DNA from: Algoriphagus yeomjeoni
GTDB taxonomy: Bacteria; Bacteroidota; Bacteroidia; Cytophagales; Cyclobacteriaceae
Assembly (NCBI RefSeq): GCF_003259505.1
Contig: NZ_QLLK01000013.1
Location: 20,757-84,756, forward strand
DNA length: 64,000 nucleotides
Reading direction: 5' to 3'
Shown: positions 44,248 to 52,195 of the stretch, one piece after another
Layout: every line of letters begins with the position of its first letter
Position numbering within the stretch: position 1 is the first letter of the stretch
The notes under the pieces: generated by a model
The model's database searches: none
Told to the model about the DNA's origin: nothing
What the model saw: only the letters and a program-made list of their open reading frames with translations
Translations under genes and position numbers: made by a program

Positions 44248-45101
44248 AACCTTTTTTTTCTGTAATTGTCCCAGTCTATAATAGCGAAAAAACTGTTGCT
44301 AGAGCTATCAATTCTGTTTTGGCACAGACCTTTGAAGATTGGGAATTGGTTCTAATAGATGATGGGAGCATAGACGAATCTTTTTCTGCTATGAAATCTT
44401 TTGAAGCTATTCCAAATGTGATTCTTTATAAGCAAGAAAATAAAGGAGTCTCTTTTAGTCGGAATAAGGGAGTTTCAGTTTCCTCGGGAACATGGCTAGT
44501 TTTTTTGGATGCAGATGATGAGTTAACCTCAGATGCATTAATAAACTTTGCATCTAGAATTTTACAAAATGCAGAAGCAAAAGCCATTTTAGGTGGATTC
44601 AAAAAACTCAAAGATAATGAGGAAGTTGACTATATCCCTAGAAATAATAAACCTCAATCTACCCTTTCTGGGTCGTTCGCTATTTTAAGAACTTTCTTCA
44701 ATGAGCTTGGAGCCTACGATTCTACTCTTAAATTTTCAGAAAATACTGAATTGTTTCATCGAATTTTCATAAGTGAGTGTCAAATAGAATACGTTGAAGA
44801 AGTTGTTTTAATTTATTATGAATCCCTTAACGGAGGTTCGAAAAATCTTAAAAATATGATTGATTCACTTTTGATCATATTGGATAAACACTCATCTACC
44901 TTATCCCCGCATGTCAAATACCTTTATCGGCAGATATTAGGAGTGAATTACTTGAGATTTCAAAATTACCCAAGGGCAAGGACTCAACTATTAAAAGCAT
45001 TATACATTAAACCATACAAATTAACGACCTTAGCTCGTCTGTGCATTTCACTTATACCACCATTATCAAAGAAAATATACCCTATGGAAATAAAATCATG
45101 A
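44244..45101 (+). CDS. GT2 glycosyltransferase
   Basis: From ATG 44244 the protein has 285 residues: FFSVIVPVYNSEKTVARAI, LVLIDDGSIDESFSAM, and the DxD site in VFLDADDEL. The C-terminal third is helical with tetratricopeptide-like character (YPRARTQLLKALYIKPYK). The start is set by the ATGA overlap with the upstream stop. An upstream TTG/GTG frame (44217) exists but would run 31 nt into the neighbour. It ends with another ATGA overlap. Confidence 0.85.
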   Translation: MKPFFSVIVPVYNSEKTVARAINSVLAQTFEDWELVLIDDGSIDESFSAMKSFEAIPNVILYKQENKGVSFSRNKGVSVSSGTWLVFLDADDELTSDALINFASRILQNAEAKAILGGFKKLKDNEEVDYIPRNNKPQSTLSGSFAILRTFFNELGAYDSTLKFSENTELFHRIFISECQIEYVEEVVLIYYESLNGGSKNLKNMIDSLLIILDKHSSTLSPHVKYLYRQILGVNYLRFQNYPRARTQLLKALYIKPYKLTTLARLCISLIPPLSKKIYPMEIKS

Positions 45102-45985
45102 TTTTGCTAGGAGGTTTTATAGTGACTTATAATCGATCTGAACTCATAATTGATACGATAGCAAAAGTCTTTACTCAAAGCTATCCTCCAGATTTTCTTT
45201 GGATTATTGACAACTCAGAGAATTTAGAAACTGATCATGCCATTGCGACACAAATGGATTCACGCCTCCGATATTATCGGATGGGGTATAATTCAGGGCC
45301 AGCGGGTGCAGCAGCTAAAGGGCTTGAGCTTTGTTACCAAAGCGGAGCAGACTGGATTTATTGGGGAGATGACAATGATCCACCTTTCAGATTCGATTGC
45401 TTTGAAAGATTACTCGCTATTAGAGATGAACACCCATTCTGTGGTGTACTTGGGACAGTTGGCCAATTTTTTGATCGAAAAAAAGGGGTGATTCAAAGAG
45501 TACAAACGCGACTTTTGGAAAAGAAAGATTGGGTAGAAGTGGATTCAATCGCGGGGGGAATGTGTATGTTAGTTTCCAAGGACGTGGTAAAGAATGGTAT
45601 TTTTCCTGATAAGGATCTATTTTTCGGATTTGAGGAATTAGACTTTTGTCTGAAAGTAGCCAGAAAGGGCTTTACATTAATAGTGGATTGCAATCTTTTT
45701 TTGGAAGCACGTAAATTGACAGGACGCTTGGATTTCAATCGACCGGTTTATCAAAGGAAAGATAATTTAAGCCGTGAATATTACAGTTTAAGAAACTTGC
45801 TTTATATATCAGACTCACTGACTTTAAATTCTATGAAAAAGAGATTAATCGGTAAATGGATTATTAAAGCTATTTATGGTTTTCGTTATGGTTTCGGTTA
45901 TGGATTTAAGAATTTCAAAAATATTTCATTAGCTTTTTTCCATTACGCGAGAGGCATAAAAGGTAAAACAATTCCTCTTGGATAA
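45098..45985 (+). CDS. GT2-like glycosyltransferase (rhamnosyl/galactofuranosyl type)
   Basis: From ATG 45098 the protein has 295 residues: FIVTYNRSELIIDTIAKVF, IIDNSENL, MGYNSGPAGAAAKGLELC (pieces), the WGDDNDPP metal site and GFEELDFCLKVARKGF as the catalytic ED-type segment. The NSGPAGA segment and DDxD site resemble GlfT/rhamnosyltransferase-type GT2 members. It is coupled by ATGA to the gene before and overlaps the following GT4 by 8 nt. The sugar is not certain. Confidence 0.83.
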   Translation: MILLGGFIVTYNRSELIIDTIAKVFTQSYPPDFLWIIDNSENLETDHAIATQMDSRLRYYRMGYNSGPAGAAAKGLELCYQSGADWIYWGDDNDPPFRFDCFERLLAIRDEHPFCGVLGTVGQFFDRKKGVIQRVQTRLLEKKDWVEVDSIAGGMCMLVSKDVVKNGIFPDKDLFFGFEELDFCLKVARKGFTLIVDCNLFLEARKLTGRLDFNRPVYQRKDNLSREYYSLRNLLYISDSLTLNSMKKRLIGKWIIKAIYGFRYGFGYGFKNFKNISLAFFHYARGIKGKTIPLG

Positions 45986-47090
45986 GCCTGTAATTATTTA
46001 CTTAATAGACGGATTAAAATTCGGCGGAGCAGAACGAAGTCTTTTGGAAATAGCTAAAAGAATAAAAAAATATAGACCTATTTTTTGTGTGATATCAGAT
46101 TCACTAGAATTATTGGAACAATATCAAAAGGCTGAAATACAAGTCTTACATTTCCCTTTACCGAGAAATTATCGATTTAAAAATAATGCTAAAAAATTAG
46201 AGAAAATTATAAGAGTCCTAAATCCTGTATTAATTCATTCCACACTTTTTTATTCGGACATGACATTGAGGTACTTAGAAATCGGCTTTCCTAAAGTCAA
46301 TAGTTTGGTTAGCAATTCATATTCCCATAGAAGGTTGAGTCAGCTTTCATTAAAGATGAAATTGAAAGTATTGATTCTGAAACTTTGGGATATTTCGAGT
46401 AGTAGAAAAGTAGATTGTTTTGTAGCGAATTCAGAAGTCATTAAAACTAATTACATTAAAGAAACAAAAATCTCAGAAAGCAAAATTAAAGTAATCTATA
46501 GAGGTCGTGATCCTCTTCAATTTCAAAAGTTGGAAGTTGTCAATTCCAAATTATCTAAATCTCCGAGGTTACTTTCAGTAGGCCGACTAATCCCTTCCAA
46601 AGGACTTTTTGGCCTTGTGGAAGCTTTTGCAAAATTCCTAAATCAATTTCCTGGATCTACTTTATCTATTGCAGGCGACGGACCAGAAAAAACAAATCTT
46701 TTGAAAAAGATAGAAGAACTTAATTTGAATGATTCAGTCTGTCTCTTAGGTTCGGTGCAAAATGTTACTCGTGAACTTTTAAACACGGACCTGTTTATTT
46801 TCCCCACTTTTTATGAAGGACTTCCTGGAGCGCTAATTGAAGCAATGATGGCTAAGGTACCTGTTATATGTTCCGATATTCCTGAAAATAGAGAATGCTT
46901 GAGCGAAGACATGGGTATTTTTCATAAAGTAGGGGATTGGGGTGACTTGCTTAGTGTAATGAAAATCTCTATGGCTTTGAATGACTGGGATAAGAGAACT
47001 TCAAAAGCTTTTGATTTTGCTTCTAAAAAATTCGATGTCAAAAATATTGTATGTCAATATGAGGAACTGTATGATCAGTTATTAAAATGA
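45978..47090 (+). CDS. GT4 glycosyltransferase
   Basis: The 370-residue GT-B protein starts with IYLIDGLKFGGAERSLLEIA, the Gly-rich loop of GT4. Its C-terminal Glycos_transf_1 half begins RLLSVGRLIPSKGLFGLVEAF (pieces, about 195-215). It contains LSIAGDGPEK, and the E-x7-E motif lies in PTFYEGLPGALIEAMMAKVPV. The TTG start overlaps the upstream gene by 8 nt. A 105-nt gap of unremarkable AT-rich sequence follows before the next gene. Confidence 0.88.
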   Translation: MDKPVIIYLIDGLKFGGAERSLLEIAKRIKKYRPIFCVISDSLELLEQYQKAEIQVLHFPLPRNYRFKNNAKKLEKIIRVLNPVLIHSTLFYSDMTLRYLEIGFPKVNSLVSNSYSHRRLSQLSLKMKLKVLILKLWDISSSRKVDCFVANSEVIKTNYIKETKISESKIKVIYRGRDPLQFQKLEVVNSKLSKSPRLLSVGRLIPSKGLFGLVEAFAKFLNQFPGSTLSIAGDGPEKTNLLKKIEELNLNDSVCLLGSVQNVTRELLNTDLFIFPTFYEGLPGALIEAMMAKVPVICSDIPENRECLSEDMGIFHKVGDWGDLLSVMKISMALNDWDKRTSKAFDFASKKFDVKNIVCQYEELYDQLLK

Positions 47091-47195
47091 TAAATTCAAG
47101 AATTTGTCCAAAGTAGTAATGATCGCAATATTTTATATTCAAATGATTGCAAAAAACATTTCTTACGGAATTTATAAACAATTAATCTGTCAGAA

Positions 47196-48824
47196 TTGAG
47201 AGTTGTCCTTTTGTTAGACTCATTGAATGTTTCTGCCTGGGTGTGGGAAGCCGTATCTCAGGTTTATCAAGAGAAGAGAGTTGAAATAGTATTGACAGTA
47301 ATTAATGAAAACCCTAAAGCTAGTGGAAAGAAATCTCCCTTTTTGTATCGAGCGTACAGAGGATTCGATAGAAGGTTGTTTCTAAAATATCCTGATGCTT
47401 TTGCGCAAAAAGAGTTGACTAGTATTCAAGGTTGGAATATACCCATCCTAGCTATTTCGCCTCTTCAAAAGAAGTATTCAGATTATTTTATGGAAGAGGA
47501 TATTTCAATAATAAAATCCTATAGACCAGATATCATTTTACGTTTTGGATTTCGGATTCTTAGAGGAGAGATTTTGAAAGCTTCGACTTTGGGAGTATGG
47601 TCTTTTCATCATGGAGATAATCAATTCTATAAGGGTGGCCCTCCTGCATTTTGGGAGGTAATGAGCCAAAAGGAAACCACGGGAGTAATTTTGCAAAGAC
47701 TATCAGAGGAGTTGGATAGCGGTCAGATTTTATATAAATCAATTTCCCAAACTGATCCACTTTCAGTTCAACGAAATGCCAATAAAATTTTTTGGCTTTC
47801 ATCTGCCATTATTCCTAGGGTTATTAGGCAGATCAATATTCTTGGTGAGGATAAATGGAACTTAGAATTGCAAAAACTTCAACCTACTACTAAAACTCAG
47901 GTTCCATTATTAACCCCGCCTGCATTCTTTGAAATGCTAAGCTTATTGGGCAAGCTAATGACTAGGAATTCACTCAGAAAACTTCATGAATTAAATAAAA
48001 AACCGTATTGGGAGATCTTGGTTTCGGAAAATATCAAGCCTGATGATATGAATTTCTCTGAATTAGCATTCAAATCGATTCAACCTCCCAGCAATAGCCT
48101 ATCAAAAGGCTCCTTTTGGGCAGACCCCTTTCCTCTAGAACATAATAAGAAAACTTGGGTCTTTTTTGAGGCGTTTGATGGAAAAACTAATAAGGGAAAA
48201 ATTGTAGCAGCTGAATGGAACGGCAATTCACTCTTAGATCCACAAACCGTACTAGAAGAAAGTTGGCATCTTTCTTACCCGTTTATATGGGAAGAGAATA
48301 ATGAGTTTTATATGATTCCTGAATCGGGAGAAGCCCAAAAAACTTTTATCTATCAGGCGATTGATTTTCCTCTTCAATGGAAAAAAATTGGAGTTCTGAT
48401 GGAAGGAGAGGCATACGATCCTACGATTCTTAAAATTGATAATATGTATTGGCTTTTTGTCAATCAAAGACCGCATCAAGGAACTTCTGCTTTTGTGGAA
48501 TTGTATGCCTACCATTCTCCAACATTGCTAAATCCTGATTGGACTCCACACGTTTTGAATCCAATTGTGTCCGATGTCCGCTCTTCTCGTCCTGCTGGCA
48601 GAATTTTTAAAAGGAATGATAAACTCTACCGTCCAGCTCAAGATTCAGGATTAAGGTATGGTCATAGAATTAAAATCCAGGAAATTCTTAGACTTAGTCC
48701 AGCTGAATATGCTGAGAAAACTGTTGAAATTATTGAGCCAGATGACTCCAAAAAGAGGCTTGGGACACATACTTTTAGTATTACCGATAAGTGGATTTTT
48801 TCTGACGCATTTTATAGAAGGTGA
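47196..48824 (+). CDS. Formyltransferase-like domain fused to GINT1-type beta-propeller domain
   Basis: The 542-residue protein joins an N-terminal formyltransferase fold (about 1-240) to a C-terminal domain (about 285-542) rich in WADPFP, FFEAFDG, SYPFIWEENNEFYMIPESG and YDPTILKIDNMYWLFVN. That domain resembles the five-bladed propeller of glucosamine inositolphosphorylceramide transferase 1. In the formyltransferase active-site stretch WSFHHGDNQFYKGGPP the catalytic His is kept and an Asp follows in ELDSGQIL. The usual Asn two residues before the His is Ser, so 10-formyl-THF-dependent N-formylation is doubtful. It could bind or transfer onto a sugar phosphate. The TTG start is set by the first hydrophobic strand, and it overlaps the next gene by 4 nt. 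Confidence 0.75.
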   Translation: MRVVLLLDSLNVSAWVWEAVSQVYQEKRVEIVLTVINENPKASGKKSPFLYRAYRGFDRRLFLKYPDAFAQKELTSIQGWNIPILAISPLQKKYSDYFMEEDISIIKSYRPDIILRFGFRILRGEILKASTLGVWSFHHGDNQFYKGGPPAFWEVMSQKETTGVILQRLSEELDSGQILYKSISQTDPLSVQRNANKIFWLSSAIIPRVIRQINILGEDKWNLELQKLQPTTKTQVPLLTPPAFFEMLSLLGKLMTRNSLRKLHELNKKPYWEILVSENIKPDDMNFSELAFKSIQPPSNSLSKGSFWADPFPLEHNKKTWVFFEAFDGKTNKGKIVAAEWNGNSLLDPQTVLEESWHLSYPFIWEENNEFYMIPESGEAQKTFIYQAIDFPLQWKKIGVLMEGEAYDPTILKIDNMYWLFVNQRPHQGTSAFVELYAYHSPTLLNPDWTPHVLNPIVSDVRSSRPAGRIFKRNDKLYRPAQDSGLRYGHRIKIQEILRLSPAEYAEKTVEIIEPDDSKKRLGTHTFSITDKWIFSDAFYRR

Positions 48825-49894
48825 AAATCTTTCAAGTTATACAAAAGCCTCAGGCTAGGGGAGTAGAGTTATTTACCTGTTTGCTTTCCGAGGAACTTCA
48901 AAAGCGAGGACATGAGGTAACCCTGATTTCAATTTTTGAAGGAGAATATCACCTGCCTTATTCTGGTAAGCAAATTCACTTAAAAAGGCCTCTTGCCAAT
49001 AGACTAGTTGATTGGAAAGCTTGGAAGGCTTTTGCAAAACTGGTTGAAGAGGAAGTCCCAGATATTATTCAGGCAAATGCAGCTGATACACTGAAATTCA
49101 CTGTCTTTTCAAAGAAGCTCTTTGGATGGAAAGTCCCTATCATCTTTAGAAATGCCTCACAAGTAAGTTTATATATTAAAAACCCGTGGACAAGAAGATT
49201 CAACGAGTTTCTTTATGGTAGTGTAGTTGGGATTGCATCAGTAAGTAAGAAATCTGCAGATGATTTCGGGTTGGTTTTCAATTTTGAAAAATTACATAAA
49301 GTTATTCCAATCGGTATTAATATTCCTAATAAAATATCCAACGAACCTATACTTGAAAATCCTATTCTAGTTCATATTGGTGGATTTACTTTTGAAAAGA
49401 ACCACTCCGAATTGATCGATATGTATGGGAATATCTCCAAATCCTTTCCGAATTTGACTCTCTGGCTTTTAGGGGATGGACCTTTGAAGGAAAAAGTAAC
49501 TCAAAAGATACATAAACTTGATCTTCAGAGTTCAGTGGTATTCAAAGGAAATGTAGCTGACCCTTTCCAATCCATACCACCCAATTCTATACTTTTACTT
49601 CCTAGTAAAATAGAAGGAATACCAGCCGTAATTTTAGAGGCTTTTGCAAATAGAATTCCTGTAATAGCATATGATGTTGGTGGCATTTCTGAGGTTTTGA
49701 CTAAGGAAACCGGATGGTTAATCCCACCTGGAGATCAAAACGCATTTATTTCTGCAGTTCAAGAAGTATTACAAATGGATCAAACAGAAAAAGCAACGAT
49801 CTTAGACCAGGCTTTTAAATTGGTAAGTGATAAGTATTCCATTGAAAAGATCTCAAAACAATTCGAGACATTTTATTTGGAGGTCATACTATAG
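48821..49894 (+). CDS. GT4 glycosyltransferase, last gene of the AT-rich operon
   Basis: The 357-residue GT-B protein begins with FQVIQKPQARGVELFTCLLSEELQKRGHEV (pieces). It has the C-terminal VHIGGFTFEKNHSELIDMYG (about 186-205), LWLLGDGPLKEKV and the E-x7-E motif in SKIEGIPAVILEAFA. The GTG overlaps the upstream stop (GTGA). Its own stop codon (TAG at 49892) is the first base of a repeat block (ATAGCTATCGG), so the operon edge coincides with the repeat edge. Confidence 0.88.
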   Translation: MKIFQVIQKPQARGVELFTCLLSEELQKRGHEVTLISIFEGEYHLPYSGKQIHLKRPLANRLVDWKAWKAFAKLVEEEVPDIIQANAADTLKFTVFSKKLFGWKVPIIFRNASQVSLYIKNPWTRRFNEFLYGSVVGIASVSKKSADDFGLVFNFEKLHKVIPIGINIPNKISNEPILENPILVHIGGFTFEKNHSELIDMYGNISKSFPNLTLWLLGDGPLKEKVTQKIHKLDLQSSVVFKGNVADPFQSIPPNSILLLPSKIEGIPAVILEAFANRIPVIAYDVGGISEVLTKETGWLIPPGDQNAFISAVQEVLQMDQTEKATILDQAFKLVSDKYSIEKISKQFETFYLEVIL

Positions 49895-50077
49895 CTATCG
49901 GATTCGACCAAAGGGAAAAATCTCCACGAATCAGAATAAAAGAGGAGATTTCTCAGTCGGCATTAAGAGATGTGATAAAAAAAATGAATCGTTGCCTTCT
50001 TCGAAATGACAATCATATTTTAGTTGAATTCCATATCTTAATTTTAATTTCAAATTAATCAATTTTAAATTCCCAAA
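49891..50077. repeat. Hairpin-family repeat and TTTTAAATTC units at the right edge of the operon
   Basis: ATAGCTATCGGATTCGACC at 49891 and CTTCGAAATGACA ending at 50010 match the boundary segments at 29151-29256 in the same orientation. Inner arms (AAATCTC and GAGATTTCTCAG) are present. AATTTTAAATTC-type units then lead to GTG at 50078. Confidence 0.7.
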
Positions 50078-51310
50078 GTGCTCGGCGCTCTAGTCCTAAT
50101 CCTCCTTCTTTTTGGCATCAGCCAACCCATCCTTGGAGCTCTCCAAAAAGAGCACAAGTGGGTGAAGGCTGGTATGCTCAACCAGATTTTCTGGTACCAT
50201 ATGTTTTTTGGATTAGTGTATTGGACTTATGCACAGGTCAATAGATCAGATTCTGTAAACTATTTCAATAATACTAAATATGTTTGGAAGAATTGGTTTG
50301 ATGCTTTTGCGGCGGGTACAGACTTTATAGAATGGTTGGCATTTCCTTTTGTGAATTGGTTAGGATTCAATTACGATATGATGATGTTCCTAAGCACCTG
50401 GTTGGGTTTCTGGGGCTTCGTTTATTTCTACCTGTTTTTCAAGGAAAACCTTCGCTTCAATCCCAAATTCGAAGGTTGGGATGCCATTACCATTTTCATG
50501 TTCCTTCCCAATATGCACTTCTGGACTGCATCCTTGGGTAAAGGAGCAGTGATTTTTGCAGGTATTGGTTTTCTGGTCTATGGATTATCATGGCCTCAAA
50601 AGCGGATTCCACATATAGCCTTTGGTAGCTTTTTATGCTACATGGTAAGACCACATATTCTCTTTGCTATTTTGATTGGTATGGGAGTAGGGTTTGTGTT
50701 GGGAAAAGAGAAAGTGCCATTATATCAGAAGTATTTTGTTGTGTTTTTTGCGATAGGAATGAGCATCTATGTTTACGAAGATTTGATTGTATATTTAGGT
50801 TATGATCCAAATAACTTGGTCGACAGCTTTGAAGAGGAATCTGCTTTAAATAGGGAAAGATTAGTGACATCAGGTTCTGGAGTCGATATGGGGTCCTATA
50901 GCATGCCTATGAAACTCTTTACCTTTTGGTTCAGGCCATTGTTTATAGACTCTCCAAATGTATTAGGAATTGCGATTTCATTTGAGAATGCGCTCTACAT
51001 CTACATGTTTAGTAAGATTGTTCGTAAGGATTTCCTTACCTATATCAAGATTGCCCCTGCCATGGTAAAGATGTCGGCAGTGGTATTTATCTCTATCTCC
51101 ATCTCCATGACCTTTGTGATGTCTAATTTGGGAATTATCATCCGCCAAAAATCCCAGATCATGTACTTTATGCTCTTTGTGGTAGTTGCCTTTATGGACT
51201 GGCAAAAAACCAATCGCATCAAAAAGCGTGGCGAAATATTTAATAGGATAGTAGAGGAGGAGCGAAAACGAATCGCTGAAGCGGAGTTGGTGGAGGGATC
51301 GTCTGTTTAA
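50078..51310 (+). CDS. Polytopic membrane protein, candidate polysaccharide polymerase (Wzy/EpsG-like)
   Basis: The 410-residue protein has about ten spans, a periplasmic loop with RSDSVNYFNNTKYVWKNWFDAFAAGTDFIEWL (pieces, about 55-86), a conserved-looking PNMHFWTASLGKGA segment (about 145-158) and a YMVRPHILFA stretch (about 187-196). Charged residues close to membrane faces with an Arg in the loop are typical of Wzy-type polymerases and EpsG relatives, but the similarity is structural only. The GTG at 50078 follows repeats. It ends in a basic and acidic cytoplasmic tail. Confidence 0.62.
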   Translation: MLGALVLILLLFGISQPILGALQKEHKWVKAGMLNQIFWYHMFFGLVYWTYAQVNRSDSVNYFNNTKYVWKNWFDAFAAGTDFIEWLAFPFVNWLGFNYDMMMFLSTWLGFWGFVYFYLFFKENLRFNPKFEGWDAITIFMFLPNMHFWTASLGKGAVIFAGIGFLVYGLSWPQKRIPHIAFGSFLCYMVRPHILFAILIGMGVGFVLGKEKVPLYQKYFVVFFAIGMSIYVYEDLIVYLGYDPNNLVDSFEEESALNRERLVTSGSGVDMGSYSMPMKLFTFWFRPLFIDSPNVLGIAISFENALYIYMFSKIVRKDFLTYIKIAPAMVKMSAVVFISISISMTFVMSNLGIIIRQKSQIMYFMLFVVVAFMDWQKTNRIKKRGEIFNRIVEEERKRIAEAELVEGSSV

Positions 51311-51653
51311 ATTGTTTAGTAAAAGGGAAAAGGGAAAAGGGAAAGGGGATTAGGGATCAGGAATAAGCGAATAGGTATCCCGATAACTACCTTAGGTTTG
51401 ATAGGTTGAAAAGCATGAGATAAGAGTAGAAAAGCTCTTGGTTAAAAATAGCGGCACATTCATATTGTTTTGGCGGTTCAGATGTCAACCCGAATGTATC
51501 AACATCATATTATTCTAAACGACTATATTTTTATATCACCGAGAACCATAAAAAGGGTAACTTATAAATCCATAGTTCAGACTGACTTCTAATTCTGACT
51601 CCTTTTTGTGTTCTACTCTAATCCCTAAAAGCCAATCCCTAATCCCTATTTAC
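51311..51653. other. Intergenic region with AAAAGGG and CCCTAAT heptads
   Basis: AAAAGGG repeats three times from about 51322, drifting to AAAGGGG and ATTAGGG with the 7-bp step kept. A CCCGATAACTACC fragment follows at about 51379. AATCCCTA units reappear just before the ATG at 51654. From 51400 to 51600 I see no gene. Confidence 0.65.
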
Positions 51654-52034
51654 ATGGATACTTTCGAGGACTTAAAATGCTGGCAAGCTGCTAATTTTTT
51701 AAAAAATAGAATTAGGAATGAAGTACTTAACCTAATTCCAGATAAAGAGAAATATGAATTAAAATCCCAGATATTGAGGGCAGCAAGGTCCTCGACTGCA
51801 AATATAGCTGAAGGCTGGGGACGCTATCACTTCTTAGACAGTCGAAAATTCTTCTTTAATTCTAGAGGCTCTTTAGGAGAAATTCTTGATCATTTGATAG
51901 AAGCAAATGACTGTAAATACATTTCAATGGATTTGTATCTTTCAATTCGGGAAGACTGTTTTACAGCTCTAAAAATTCTGAATGGATACATTCGATACCT
52001 TACTGAAAAAAATAAATTACCACCAAAACAATAA
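51654..52034 (+). CDS. Four-helix-bundle protein (S23 / 23S rRNA IVP family)
   Basis: From ATG 51654 the protein has 126 residues. It starts MDTFEDLKCWQAANFLKNRI (split) as in the family, with KSQILRAARSSTANIAEGWGRY at about 37-58 and a C-terminal KILNGYIRYL helix. The frame opens earlier (51606), but that extension is translated from CCCTAAT repeats, so I reject it. It is embedded between CCCTAAT heptad arrays on both sides and has no gene partner. It is the third orphan member of this family in the window. Confidence 0.88.
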   Translation: MDTFEDLKCWQAANFLKNRIRNEVLNLIPDKEKYELKSQILRAARSSTANIAEGWGRYHFLDSRKFFFNSRGSLGEILDHLIEANDCKYISMDLYLSIREDCFTALKILNGYIRYLTEKNKLPPKQ

Positions 52035-52049
52035 GCACTTCTGAACAGC

Positions 52050-52195
52050 CCCAATCCCTAACCCCTATTTCCCAATCCCCCAATCCCTAATCCCTATTTC
52101 CCAATCCCTAATCCCTATTCCCCAAACTCTAATCTCCATTCCCCAAATCCCTAATCCCTGTTTCCTATTCTCAAATCCCAAATCCCTATTCCCCC
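52050..52195. repeat. Heptanucleotide array (ATCCCTA/TTTCCCA/TTCCCCA)
   Basis: About twenty units such as ATCCCTA, TTTCCCA and TTCCCCA keep a 7-bp step. They run into the last codons of the minus-strand GT4 gene, which reads GLGE before its stop. The array looks like a telomere repeat but lies inside a gene-dense region. Confidence 0.85.

Noticed and set aside
51606..51653. 16-residue extension of the third four-helix-bundle protein
   Set aside because: It is encoded by CCCTAAT-type repeat DNA, and family members start at the MDTFEDL position.
7432..52034. A diversity-generating retroelement, because of the Avd-like four-helix-bundle genes
   Set aside because: No reverse transcriptase, no template/variable repeat pair and no C-type lectin target are visible in the window. 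The link is kept only as a hypothesis.
52050..52195. Telomere-like CCCTAAT repeats suggesting a chromosome end
   Set aside because: Genes continue on both sides, and units drift to TTTCCCA and TTCCCCA like the other heptad arrays.
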